NCBI GenBank assembly: GCA_903919985.1
Contig: CAIXKG010000030.1
Coordinates: forward strand, 1-46,009
Direction of reading: 5' to 3'
From: an uncultured Opitutia bacterium
GTDB taxonomy: Bacteria; Verrucomicrobiota; Verrucomicrobiia; Opitutales; Opitutaceae
Length of the DNA stretch: 46,009 nucleotides
Shown here: in pieces, positions 25,119 to 33,373 of the stretch
Layout of the letters: each line of letters opens with the position of its first letter
Numbering within the stretch: the first letter of the stretch is position 1
Notes under the pieces: model-generated
Database searches by the model: none
Told to the model about the DNA's origin: nothing
What the model saw: only the letters and a program-made list of their open reading frames with translations
Position numbers and translations under genes: made by a program

Positions 25119-25730
25119 ATGACTGCTTCGTCCCCTCACGCTGCCGTTGGCGCCCGCGCTGCCTTTCCTTGGGTCACGCTCGTGGTCGCGCTGTTCGCCG
25201 TTGGCGTCGCCGTCTGGCCCGGTAACACGAGCGCTCTGGAGTATGAGCGGGATGCTGTTCGCCACGGCGAGTGGTGGCGCCTCTGGACCAGCCATTTCGT
25301 TCATTTTGGGGCGAGCCACCTCATTTGGAATCTGGCCGTTCTCATTCCCGCCGCCGCGTGGTCCGAACGTCTCTCCCCGCAACGCGCCCGGCTGCTGTTG
25401 TTACTCGGGCCCGGTTTCATCGGCGGGGCTTTATACATCCTCGATCCTGCGCTGCAGCGTTACGCGGGCCTTTCCGGCGTCGCTGCCGCGCTGCTGGCTT
25501 TTCTGGCGCTGACCCAGCTTTCCCGCGGGACGTCAGACCGCTGGTTCTGGGCCGCCGTGTTGCTGTTGCTCGCCGTGAAAGTGATCGCCGAATTCCTGGC
25601 GGAGCGGCCGCTCTTCGCTCGCTTCGTTGAACCCGGGGCCTATCCGGTGCCGCTGGCGCACCTCGTTGGAATTATGGCTGCGGGCGCCGCGCACACCTTC
25701 GGCCGCCGAATTCAGAACCGGGCCCGATAA
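25119..25730 (+). CDS. Rhombosortase (rhomboid-family intramembrane serine protease)
   Basis: 203 residues from ATG 25119; longer frames upstream give unrelated N-terminal sequence. Family features are complete: WRLWTSHFVHFGASHLIWNL with His-67 and Asn-71, the catalytic serine in YAGLSGV (Ser-119), and the partner histidine in LAHLVG (His-181), within five or six hydrophobic helices. The short size and motif spacing match the rhombosortase subgroup, which cleaves GlyGly-CTERM tails of exported proteins, rather than larger GlpG-type rhomboids. No GlyGly-CTERM protein is visible in this window, so the substrate must be elsewhere. Confidence 0.85.
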   Translation: MTASSPHAAVGARAAFPWVTLVVALFAVGVAVWPGNTSALEYERDAVRHGEWWRLWTSHFVHFGASHLIWNLAVLIPAAAWSERLSPQRARLLLLLGPGFIGGALYILDPALQRYAGLSGVAAALLAFLALTQLSRGTSDRWFWAAVLLLLAVKVIAEFLAERPLFARFVEPGAYPVPLAHLVGIMAAGAAHTFGRRIQNRAR

Positions 25731-25795
25731 ACCGGACCCGTCGCTCACGACGAAAAAAATTCCCATGGGCGGTCTGAAACCGTTTGCTCGATCCC

Positions 25796-27157
25796 ATGGG
25801 ATTTTTCGACCGTCTTGCCGCCAAAAAAAATTCGCCTTCCTCCGTCCCCCAGCCGGTCGCGACTGAAACGTCCGCGACTAATCCGATCCGGCCGCGCCTC
25901 GACGCGGCTCGCGCCCACCTCGACGTCAAGGATCTGCCCGCGGCACTCACGATCTACGAAGAAGTACTCGCCCACTCGGGCGATCGCGCGGATGTGCTTG
26001 TCACGATTTCGGGCGACCTCGGTTCCACCGGCCACCTCGCACCGATCATAGATTTAATCGCGCCGCGCTACGATGGGCAGCGCCACGGACCCGCGACCGG
26101 TCTTAATCTCCTTCAAGCGTACTTGGCCCTGCGCAACCCCGACTCCGCGCAGCACGTGCTGGATATTTTGTTTTCCCTCAACCGGCCCGAACTGGAGGAA
26201 CGCCTCCACGGATTTTCCAACGCCATCGCCGATCTCATCGTGCAGGGCGCCGAGCCACTGCCCCAGGCGGGCGATCCCGCGAACGAGGGCACAACCGCCG
26301 CGGTGCCGAAAATCTCCCTCGCGAGCATTACAAAGCCGATTTGGTTCTACGGGCTGGAGCCACTGGCAGACCAAATCTTGCCGTTGAAGAGCGAGCGCTT
26401 ACGTCGCGTCGCGTTCGCCCAACTCGCGCTGCCAGGCGCGTATCCCGATCTCATCGCCGCGATGGCCAAGCCCGAGGACGAACTCGGACGTCTGTCCCGC
26501 GCAATTCCGATGTGGTTGTCCGAGACGTTTTATTTCTCGCCGCACTATGAGCCCGCCGCGGCCGTTGGCCTGCTGACCCCACCGGGCGGCGGTGCGAGCC
26601 AACCGGTGATTTTTTCGGCGGAGTGGACCATGGAAAATCTCCGTCAACTGGTCGACACCAGCACGGGCGGTTTGGATTATATTTTTACGGGGGCGCTGCG
26701 CCAAAAAGGCGGAGACTACGAGCTTTTGATCCGCGTCTGGGAGGTGAAGAAATTCCGCGAGCGCAAACAGTTCCTCGTGCGGTGGAACCCCGTGACCATG
26801 GACGCCGAGCTCAAGGGACTGCATCAGCAGCTCCGCAAGTTCATGGAGTGGTCGCCCGAAAAATCTGGGCTGGCTTATGCCGAGCCGGCCTCGCCTCGCG
26901 TCTGGCTCGACGCTCTCGGCGCTTCGCTGGGCCTGTTCCTCGCCGATAAAAAACTGATCGCCGCTGCCGTACTTCCGCCGCTGGCGCCGAGCTTCGATCA
27001 ACTAGCCCTGCAGACAGAAAATTCTGTCTCGGCCTCGCTGGCCTGGCTCACGCTGCAATCTCGCGCCGCAAGTCTCGGCCTCGCGGGGGCGTCGAGAGAA
27101 CCCACGCTATCGGCGGATCCGCTGGTGGCATCCGGCCGGGAAACGCTTGCGCTGTAG
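25796..27157 (+). CDS. Unrecognised protein with a TPR-like N-terminus
   Basis: 453 residues from ATG 25796 (MGFFDRLAAKK); a TTG 12 bases upstream is rejected. The first 150 residues look like helical repeats (RLDAARAHLDVKDLPAALTIYEEVL resembles a tetratricopeptide unit). The middle contains a mixed alpha/beta region with IFTGALRQKGGDYELLIRVWEV, the last part is helical and Ala/Leu-rich. No signal peptide or membrane segment. It follows the rhombosortase by 65 bases on the same strand and may share its transcript. The bases CCCATGGG occur twice just upstream (25763 and 25794). I cannot name a function. Confidence 0.85.
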   Translation: MGFFDRLAAKKNSPSSVPQPVATETSATNPIRPRLDAARAHLDVKDLPAALTIYEEVLAHSGDRADVLVTISGDLGSTGHLAPIIDLIAPRYDGQRHGPATGLNLLQAYLALRNPDSAQHVLDILFSLNRPELEERLHGFSNAIADLIVQGAEPLPQAGDPANEGTTAAVPKISLASITKPIWFYGLEPLADQILPLKSERLRRVAFAQLALPGAYPDLIAAMAKPEDELGRLSRAIPMWLSETFYFSPHYEPAAAVGLLTPPGGGASQPVIFSAEWTMENLRQLVDTSTGGLDYIFTGALRQKGGDYELLIRVWEVKKFRERKQFLVRWNPVTMDAELKGLHQQLRKFMEWSPEKSGLAYAEPASPRVWLDALGASLGLFLADKKLIAAAVLPPLAPSFDQLALQTENSVSASLAWLTLQSRAASLGLAGASREPTLSADPLVASGRETLAL

Positions 27158-27198
27158 ACCCGACCGCCGCCGATTTCCGAATTAGCGCGGCCGCGGCT

Positions 27199-27348
27199 TT
27201 GATCAATCCAGCGGCGCTGGAAGCAGAAATCCCTCTCGACCATACGAGCGGCCGCTTTCGCCGGCTGCGCGCCTATCGGCGCAATGCCGTGGCCGTCAGA
27301 GGAGACAAAATTTTGTGCCTCTTCGTGGCCAAAAATCCAACGATTTGA
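27199..27348 (+). CDS. Possible small or decayed coding frame, unrecognised
   Basis: A frame that is open through the end of the previous gene continues to TGA at 27346-27348. From TTG 27199 it encodes about 49 residues beginning LINPAALEAEIPLDHTSGRF and rich in Arg. About two thirds of third positions are G or C, lower than neighbouring genes but not random. It may be the remnant of a larger gene. No family is recognised, and no ATG or GTG start fits. Confidence 0.2.
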   Translation: MINPAALEAEIPLDHTSGRFRRLRAYRRNAVAVRGDKILCLFVAKNPTI

Positions 27349-27354
27349 TTCCTT

Positions 27355-28449
27355 TCAGCGGGACTCCGCTACGGCCAGCTGCCCACAACCTGCGGCAATA
27401 TCGATGCCCCGGCGTTGTCGCACGGTGCTCGGGATCTTGAATTCTTCGGCGAGAATTTTCTGAAACCGTTTCGCCGCTTCACTCCGCGCGGGTTCGCCGT
27501 CGTAGCCCGTGGTGGGATTCAGCGGGATCAAATTCACCTGCGCCGGCAAGCCACGCAAAAGCTGTCCGACCGACCGCGCCTGATCGACGGAATCGTTTTT
27601 TCCTTCGATCAGCGTCCACTCGTAGAAAATCCGGCGGCGCATCGTTTCGCTATACGTTCGACAAGCCGCCATCAGTTCGTCGAGCGGCCATTTCTTTGCG
27701 GCCGGCACCAGCGCGGCGCGTTCGGCTTGCGTCGCCGCGTGCAGTGAAACCGCGAGAAAGATCGGACGTTTCTCCGCGGCCAGACGCAAAATCCCCGGCA
27801 CCACGCCCACGGTGCTGAGCGTGATGCGCTCCGCCCCGAGCGCGAGGCCAGCCCCATCGCGCATGATATCCACCGCCTGCATCACGGCCTCATAATTGTG
27901 CAACGGCTCGCCCATCCCCATCAGCACAAGATTGCGCAGGCGTTCCGGCGGCGCTTTCTTCGAGGGAATGTCACCTATTAAGTGACATGTGGGCCGGGCG
28001 CGTAGCGCGCGGGCTACGTGCACCGCCTGCGCAACGATTTCACCGGGCGTGAGGTGCCGGGTGTAGCCCATCTGGCCGGTGGCGCAAAAAACGCAGCCCA
28101 TTGCACAGCCGACCTGACTCGATACGCATGCGGTCACGCGGCCGGTATAGCGCATGAGTACGGTCTCGATCCTTTCGGCGTCGGCGAGACCGAGCAGATA
28201 TTTGCGCGTGAACCCGTCAGCTGAATCGGTCGCAAGCGCCGTCGTCAAAACGCCGATACTCGCCTCCGCTTTGAGCCGGTCGCGAACCTTGGCCGGCAAC
28301 TCCGGCATGACGTCGAACGACTCGGCCAACTCCAGGTAGAGATAATTCCACAACCGGCCCGCGTGCACGGGCGAAAATTCCCAGCGCACCAATTGCGCCC
28401 GCAGTTGTTCGCGGGTGAGATCGTAGAGGTTGATCAGGCGGGCAGACAT
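27355..28449 (-). CDS. rlmN: Dual-specificity 23S rRNA/tRNA methyltransferase RlmN
   Basis: 364 residues from ATG 28449 (TTG 28485 rejected). It methylates C2 of A2503 in 23S rRNA and of A37 in some tRNAs by a radical-SAM mechanism. Motifs: CVSSQVGCAMGCVFCATG with the CxxxCxxC cluster, MGMGEPLHNY, ITLSTVGVVPGI, LAVSLHA, LIPLNP, and a C-terminal GIDIAAGCGQL with the catalytic cysteine. Between the cluster and MGMGEP there is an insertion of about ten residues, TCHLIGDIPS, encoded exactly by the 19-bp palindromic repeat. The gene remains in frame. Confidence 0.95.
   Translation of the reverse strand: MSARLINLYDLTREQLRAQLVRWEFSPVHAGRLWNYLYLELAESFDVMPELPAKVRDRLKAEASIGVLTTALATDSADGFTRKYLLGLADAERIETVLMRYTGRVTACVSSQVGCAMGCVFCATGQMGYTRHLTPGEIVAQAVHVARALRARPTCHLIGDIPSKKAPPERLRNLVLMGMGEPLHNYEAVMQAVDIMRDGAGLALGAERITLSTVGVVPGILRLAAEKRPIFLAVSLHAATQAERAALVPAAKKWPLDELMAACRTYSETMRRRIFYEWTLIEGKNDSVDQARSVGQLLRGLPAQVNLIPLNPTTGYDGEPARSEAAKRFQKILAEEFKIPSTVRQRRGIDIAAGCGQLAVAESR
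27970..27988 (+). repeat. 19-bp palindromic repeat, copy inside rlmN
   Basis: Identical to 17050-17068 and extended by one base to TGTCAC...GTGACA (27969-27987). On the coding strand it is translated as part of TCHLIGDI, in a surface loop region of variable length in RlmN proteins. Confidence 0.8.
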
Positions 28450-28514
28450 CGCACCTGAAGGAATCCATCGAGCGCGTCGGAGCAAGCTCCCGGGATGACC
28501 GCCGCGGCGGGGAG

Positions 28515-29339
28515 TTACGAAATTGGGAGCGACGCCAAAGCCGCCGCGATCGGCGTGATCTGCCGTTTCCGGTCCAGGAAATGACTGACCTCGGTGAAGC
28601 CAATTTCTTGCAGCGTCCGCAGCGCGTTCACGTACCCGTCGGCGACTCGCGTCGGCCGGTGGGCGTCGGCGCCGATCACGATGGGAATGCCACGGGCTTG
28701 GATCATCGCGAGCATCGCGCGACCTGGATTCAATTCGGGCAGCGCCTTGTTCACCCCGGAAGTATTAAGTTCCATCGCTACGCCGGTCGCCGCAATTCGG
28801 TCGAGCGCTCGCTCGATGTAAGGCCGGACGCGCGCGAAATTCCAATCGGCCGGCGCCTCGTTTTTCACGAGGTCGGGATGGGCAATTGTATCGTAAAGTT
28901 TCGTTTCCGCCGATCGCGCAAGATGCTCGAAATACAATTGCTGATAGGCCACAGCGTCGCCGGTGAAATAACGCGCGCGATAATCGGAAATCTGCGGATG
29001 CACGGAGCCCAGCACATGATGCAGCGGCACCCGGGCGTGCAGTTGCTCCAGCCACGATTCCACGCCCGGATAATAATCGCTCTCCAGTCCGAGTCGCACA
29101 TCGAGCCGCCCGGCAAAATCAGCGCGCGTCTGCGCGATCATGGCGACGTAGTGGTCGTATTCCCCGGGCGCCATCCGCACGCCGGAGGAAAATCCGTCGG
29201 GGAGCGGACAATGATCCGTGAAAATAATCCCCTTCAACCCGCGAGCGATGGCTTCGGCCGCGTACTCCGCCGGTTCACCGCGCGCATGTTTGCACAGCGG
29301 GGTGTGGCAGTGGGATTCGTAGAGGAGTGGCGTGGGCAC
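28515..29339 (-). CDS. PHP-domain histidinol-phosphatase-like enzyme
   Basis: 274 residues from GTG 29339. The PHP metal motifs are ESHCHTPLCKHA at the N-terminus, FTDHCPLP near residue 41, LGLESDYYPG, LGSVHPQ, IAHPD, and IGADAHRP near the end. The length and the DFSSG-like GFSSGVRM segment match the HisK (HisJ) type histidinol-phosphatase, which removes phosphate in histidine synthesis. No other his gene is present, so another phosphoester could be the substrate. It lies 65 bases upstream of rlmN on the same strand. Confidence 0.85.
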   Translation of the reverse strand: MPTPLLYESHCHTPLCKHARGEPAEYAAEAIARGLKGIIFTDHCPLPDGFSSGVRMAPGEYDHYVAMIAQTRADFAGRLDVRLGLESDYYPGVESWLEQLHARVPLHHVLGSVHPQISDYRARYFTGDAVAYQQLYFEHLARSAETKLYDTIAHPDLVKNEAPADWNFARVRPYIERALDRIAATGVAMELNTSGVNKALPELNPGRAMLAMIQARGIPIVIGADAHRPTRVADGYVNALRTLQEIGFTEVSHFLDRKRQITPIAAALASLPIS

Positions 29340-29417
29340 GGACGTTTGAATTTAAAAATTGGAGTGGATTTTGATTAACCCACCCGTGCGAGTCGGCTCC
29401 CAGAGAAAGCGACGCCG

Positions 29418-29450
29418 AACCGGCGTGTTAGGGATACGCGCTCCACCCCT
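29418..29450 (+). repeat. Palindromic repeat, family 2, copy 3
   Basis: AACCGGCGTGTTAGGGATACGCGCTCCACCCCT. The arms GGCGTG and the CGCGC region pair less well than in copies 1 and 2. It ends at the first base of the GH88 stop codon. Confidence 0.55.
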
Positions 29451-30862
29451 CAAAAGAACGTGTAGTACTTTCCTTCACCGAGCCGGCGGATCAGCAGCGC
29501 GAGTTCCATCGCGTGGTAATCGCCCCACATCGACGACTCGCCGCACGGCACTTTCCGGCCTTTCGGGATGTGGTCCCAGCCGTTCGGGCGGTGGTAGACG
29601 CTGTGTAACAAAAGGCCCTGGTGCTTTTTGTCGGTCGATAAATACGGCTCATCGAAGAGCGTGTCGGCAATCGTCAGGCCCGCCTGAAAATATTTTTTGC
29701 CCGCGGCCTTTTCTCCGTTCGTCTCGAGCCAGCGGCCGAGACGCAGGAAACCTTGCGCGGCGATCGCGGCGGCGGAGCTATCAACCGGCTCATGCGCGTT
29801 GAAAGGATCGGCCGCGCGTTTCGTGAAATCGCCCAGCCGGTGGGTGTTCAACGCGGTGCTGTCCCAGTACGGCACACCGTCTTTGGCCGAGTAGCCGTCG
29901 ATGTAATAGTCGCTGGTCGCGCGCGCGGTTTCGAGGAAGAGATCCGTGACCGCGCGACGGCCGCCGACGGCGTCGAGGTCTGAGCCTTTGACCGTATCGA
30001 GAAACTCCAGCTGCTCGGCGTAGCCACAGATGATCCAAGCGGCGCCCCGGGTCCAGGTGGTGAACGGCGAGTAGCCCTGCTGCGAACTCGGGCAGCGGAA
30101 CTGGCCGTCGTTGCGGTTGAAAACACTCTCATGGGCCACCCGACCGCGCACATCGTAGCTGTCGCGGCCCTGGCCGAAGAACACGTTGAAGCGGGCCGTG
30201 GTCGCCGCGTGTTCGATCGCGCGGTGCAGGAGATTCGTCGGCTTGTCGCCCTCACCCATCAGCGCGTGCCCGAGCTGATGCGCCACCACGAGCGAACGCA
30301 TCGAACGAATCGTGTCGGCGAAAAGCGACTGCGGCCCATTGAACGAATAAACGTAACCGGACGGGGCGACGCCCGCGGCACCGGGAATGGGCGACCATGC
30401 CTTTTTGTAGGCGGTGGGCACATAGCGGGCGGCCTGCACCGCGCCGGAGGCTTTGAGTGCGATTTCGGTGTAATTGAGTTCAGCCTGGTTGAAGCGCGTC
30501 TTGCCCTCGAGCATCAGCCGGCGCTGGTTGCCGTAGGTCGAAACGTTGTTGAAGCCGTGATCATGGACTCCGACGTGCGAGACATGCGAAGCCATATGCC
30601 GCACTGTTTTCACGCGGCCGCGCTCGAGCATCGCGGTGTCGCCGGTGGCGTCGAAGTGCAGAAACGCCATGCCGAACTGGAAGCCCTGGGTCCACTCGGT
30701 CCAGCCGCGCGAGGTGTATTTCCCCTGCACCGTAAACACCGGGGTGCCTTTGACCGGATCCCACGCGGCGTCGATGGCGCGAATTTTTTCGCCGGCGAGC
30801 TCGAACACGCGGGCAGTTTTCCGGGCCAGTTTGGCGGGAGTGAGAGCGACGTTGATCTTCAT
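29450..30862 (-). CDS. GH88/GH105-like unsaturated glucuronyl hydrolase
   Basis: 470 residues from ATG 30862. The (alpha/alpha)6-barrel pattern of GH88 is visible: GWTEWTQGFQFGMAFLHFD near residue 52, VHDHGFNNVSTYGN (Asp in the position of the acid/base of unsaturated uronyl hydrolases), SPFTTWTRGAAWIICGYAEQLEF, YWDSTALNTHR, DSSAAAIAAQGFLRLGRWL and LLLHSVYHRPNG. These enzymes remove the 4,5-unsaturated uronic acid left by polysaccharide lyases. There is no signal peptide, so it acts on imported oligosaccharides in the cytoplasm. No lyase is adjacent. It is longer than the ~380-residue family norm. Confidence 0.85.
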   Translation of the reverse strand: MKINVALTPAKLARKTARVFELAGEKIRAIDAAWDPVKGTPVFTVQGKYTSRGWTEWTQGFQFGMAFLHFDATGDTAMLERGRVKTVRHMASHVSHVGVHDHGFNNVSTYGNQRRLMLEGKTRFNQAELNYTEIALKASGAVQAARYVPTAYKKAWSPIPGAAGVAPSGYVYSFNGPQSLFADTIRSMRSLVVAHQLGHALMGEGDKPTNLLHRAIEHAATTARFNVFFGQGRDSYDVRGRVAHESVFNRNDGQFRCPSSQQGYSPFTTWTRGAAWIICGYAEQLEFLDTVKGSDLDAVGGRRAVTDLFLETARATSDYYIDGYSAKDGVPYWDSTALNTHRLGDFTKRAADPFNAHEPVDSSAAAIAAQGFLRLGRWLETNGEKAAGKKYFQAGLTIADTLFDEPYLSTDKKHQGLLLHSVYHRPNGWDHIPKGRKVPCGESSMWGDYHAMELALLIRRLGEGKYYTFF

Positions 30863-31068
30863 GGTGAGTTAAGAGCGCGAGCGGTCACGTTGCCGCGTCG
30901 AACAAGGCGAAACAAGGGCGAAAACCCGGTGCCCCGCGCGGGCCGATTCGCCACGCTTGCGACATCCGCTCGGTCGCGATGTGGGTGCGATGCCTTCACC
31001 CCGCAAAACATTATATGGGAGCACCGCCGCCCCTGGTTTTCTTTTCCGACGCCGGCGAAAGCGCCGCA

Positions 31069-31998
31069 TTACGCGGAAAAATACCATGAGCGCGCCGCGG
31101 GTGGCACTTGCAGCTCCGCAAGCTGGGCGGCCACGGTTTGCGGGCGCGTTTTCAGCTTTCCCATGAGAGGTGCGAGATCGAGCGCGAGACACGCCTGACG
31201 TCCGCGCGCGATCTCCGGGCGTTCGGCGCGACTAACCGAGATGATGGGTGCGCGTTCAGGCGGAAGTTTGAAATGCTCGCGTACCGCGAGACCGAGGGCA
31301 AAGCGCGACACCAATTCTGAGCCAGCCCAATGAAACACGCCACAAAGGTCGCGTCGTTCACACAGTTCGAGCAGCACCTCCGCCAGATTTTCACCCGTGC
31401 ACGGCTGGCGAAACTCGTCCGCGTAAAGTTGGACCGCCTTGCCCGCGCCCCAGTCGTTGAACAGGCGCTCGTGCATGCTGCGACGTCCGCCGGGGCTGTT
31501 GCCCATGAGTAACGGCGCCCGCACCGTCGCCGCGAACTCCGGCGCGGCCGCGTGCACCGCTTGCTCGCTCTCCAATTTCTGGCGGCCATAGAGATTGATC
31601 GGCCCGGTCGCGCTGTCGGTGCGATACGGTGCGATGAGCGCTCCATCGAACACCTGCTCCGAGGAAATATGCACGCAGCGGGCACTCACGTGATGCGCCA
31701 GGCGCGCAAGAGTTGCCGGCAGCGCGACGTTGAGGGCTTGCGCCCGCGCCGGATCGGCGTCGACCGCGGCAGGTTCTGAAATCGCGGCACAATTGACGAT
31801 CGCCTCGGGAAACGCGTCGAGCACCGCGCTGGTCAGCGCTGTTTCATCGGCGAGATCAAAGGTCCGCCGTTCCGCCACGCCCGGCAAATCGCCGGTAAAA
31901 CGGCCCACAATTCCCACCACGCGATGGCCCCGCCGCTCGGCCGCGCGAGCAAAGGCCGCGCCGACGAGACCCGAGGCGCCGGTCAGGAAAATCTTCAT
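31069..31998 (-). CDS. RmlD-like NAD-dependent reductase (dTDP-4-dehydrorhamnose reductase family)
   Basis: 309 residues from ATG 31998. Extended-SDR features: cofactor motif TGASGLVGAAF at residue 6, NCAAIS near 70, SSEQVFDG near 112, and the active-site YGRQK near 137. It resembles RmlD, which reduces dTDP-4-keto-rhamnose, and equally the MAT2B-type proteins. No other rml gene is next to it. It follows sixA by 27 bases and may share its transcript. The extended-SDR call is strong, the substrate is not. Confidence 0.85.
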   Translation of the reverse strand: MKIFLTGASGLVGAAFARAAERRGHRVVGIVGRFTGDLPGVAERRTFDLADETALTSAVLDAFPEAIVNCAAISEPAAVDADPARAQALNVALPATLARLAHHVSARCVHISSEQVFDGALIAPYRTDSATGPINLYGRQKLESEQAVHAAAPEFAATVRAPLLMGNSPGGRRSMHERLFNDWGAGKAVQLYADEFRQPCTGENLAEVLLELCERRDLCGVFHWAGSELVSRFALGLAVREHFKLPPERAPIISVSRAERPEIARGRQACLALDLAPLMGKLKTRPQTVAAQLAELQVPPAARSWYFSA

Positions 31999-32025
31999 GC
32001 CACGGGGCGAAGGGGTGGCAGCATC

Positions 32026-32493
32026 TCAGGCGCCGAACAGTTCCGGTGCGAGTTGCCAGCGAACCGTCCACTGCGTGCCACGCAACTCTAGCGCGAGCAG
32101 CGAACATTTCTTCAACTTGAAAATCACCCGACCCGGCACGCCGGTGACCAGCAGCGAGGCAAGGGCGCTCAAGTGCGGCTCGTGCCCAACGATGGCAATG
32201 GCGTGGCGCGCGCCGCGCAGCCGGGTCGCGGTGGGCCGCGGGTTGGCCTCGGGTACGAGCCCGGCGATTTCGTGAATGGACGCGGAAAGCGAAAGTTGTT
32301 TCGCCAGCAAGCGCGCGGTCTGACGCGAGCGGGTCAGCGGGCTATGCCAGATTTCATCCGGCTGAAAGGCGGTGGTCGCGGACAAGCCTTTGACCAAGCG
32401 CCGGATTTGATCACGACCTTTTGGGCTGAGCGGCCGCTCCGCATCTTCTGCCGCGGCGTGGGCGTGGGCGTGACGAATCAAATAGAGATACAT
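32026..32493 (-). CDS. sixA: Phosphohistidine phosphatase SixA-like
   Basis: 155 residues from ATG 32493 (TTG 32502 not used). It begins MYLYLIRHAHA, the RHG-type catalytic motif of the histidine phosphatase fold (nucleophile His in RHAHA), with the conserved SPLTRSRQTARLL and VGHEPHLSALAS carrying the second active-site histidine. SixA removes phosphate from phosphohistidine in signalling and PTS proteins. Size is right for the family. Upstream on the same strand is the frameshifted small gene and then pdxH. Confidence 0.88.
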   Translation of the reverse strand: MYLYLIRHAHAHAAAEDAERPLSPKGRDQIRRLVKGLSATTAFQPDEIWHSPLTRSRQTARLLAKQLSLSASIHEIAGLVPEANPRPTATRLRGARHAIAIVGHEPHLSALASLLVTGVPGRVIFKLKKCSLLALELRGTQWTVRWQLAPELFGA

Positions 32494-32512
32494 AGTCCGC
32501 AACGCAGAGTTT

Positions 32513-32672
32513 TCACGTGACGAGGCGCTTGCGGGCGGTTTTCAGCTGAGCGCCGAGCGCGAAAGGATTCGGCAAACACCGCATGTGATGCGACTGCAGC
32601 CGCTCGAAGGGGTGCGTGGTTTCTTCCTGGCCGATGTCGAGCAAGCGGAGCTTGGGTTGCTTTTTTCTTCAC
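32513..32672 (-). pseudogene. Small gene broken by one extra base in an A6 run, between pdxH and sixA
   Basis: From GTG 32672 the frame reads Met-Lys-Lys-Lys and then loses sense. If one of the six bases 32661-32666 (A on the coding strand) is removed, a 52-residue protein results: MKKKQPKLRLLDIGQEET, then HPFERLQSHHMRCLPNPF, ending ARKRLVT-stop at 32513. In this corrected frame about four fifths of third positions are G or C, like real genes here. In the uncorrected frame they are not. Explanations are a sequencing or assembly error in the homopolymer, a true frameshift mutation, or slippage during expression. The protein family is not recognised. It lies 20 bases after the pdxH stop. Confidence 0.55.
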
Positions 32673-32691
32673 GCGGCGAAGTTGGCCGAAA

Positions 32692-33330
32692 TCAAGGAGC
32701 GAGGCGCTCGACCGACCAGCCGCCATCTTTTTCGCGGCGATAACGGAGGCGATCATGCAGCCGGCTTCGCCGGCCTTGCCAGAACTCGATCGTTTCGGGA
32801 GCCACGCGATAGCCACCCCAATTCGACGGCAACGGGACTTCCGCACCCGCATATTTTTTCTCCAACACCTGCAGGCTGTCCTCGAGCACTTTGCGCCCAG
32901 AGATGATCGAGCTCTGTTGCGAAACCCACGCGCCCAACTGACTCGCGCGCGGCCGTGAGTGAAAATACGTCTCGCTTTCCTCCCGCGTGACACGCGTCAC
33001 CGGGCCTTCGACGATCACCTGCCTCTCCATCGCGAGCCAGGGAAACAACAACGCGGCGCGGCCATTGGCGGCGAGTTCGCGGCCTTTCCGGCTCTCATAA
33101 TTCGAGAAGAACGTAAATCCGCGGCCATCCAAACCCTTGAGCAACACGATCCGGACCGACGGCTGGCCCCGGTTATCCGCCGTCGAAAGCGTCATGGCGT
33201 TGGGTTCAACCAGCTTGGCTGCTTCCGCTTCCTGAAACCATTTTTCAAATTGGCGGAAGGGATCTTTCGCGAGGTCTTTTTCGGTGAGACCCGCGAGGGA
33301 ATAATCTTTGCGAAGGTCGGCCAAGCTCAT
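32692..33330 (-). CDS. pdxH: Pyridoxamine/pyridoxine 5'-phosphate oxidase
   Basis: 212 residues from ATG 33330. This FMN enzyme oxidises PNP or PMP to pyridoxal 5'-phosphate. Family landmarks: N-terminal LRKDYSLAGLTEKDLAKDPFRQFEKWF, PNAMTLSTADNRGQPSVRIVLLKG, FTFFSNYESRKGRELAANG, ARAS-type RASQLGAWVSQQSS, and a C-terminal PETIEFWQGRRSRLHDRLRY. Full length. The DUF985 cupin gene ends 43 bases upstream and sixA and the broken small gene follow. Confidence 0.96.
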   Translation of the reverse strand: MSLADLRKDYSLAGLTEKDLAKDPFRQFEKWFQEAEAAKLVEPNAMTLSTADNRGQPSVRIVLLKGLDGRGFTFFSNYESRKGRELAANGRAALLFPWLAMERQVIVEGPVTRVTREESETYFHSRPRASQLGAWVSQQSSIISGRKVLEDSLQVLEKKYAGAEVPLPSNWGGYRVAPETIEFWQGRRSRLHDRLRYRREKDGGWSVERLAP

Positions 33331-33373
33331 CGTTAGTCGCGACGTTGGGAAGCGGCGGGGCAGCTGTCAAAAA

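Noticed and set aside
24605-25120. 171-codon minus-strand frame over the transglycosylase end
   Set aside because: It is antisense to the SLT domain and contains no recognisable motif.
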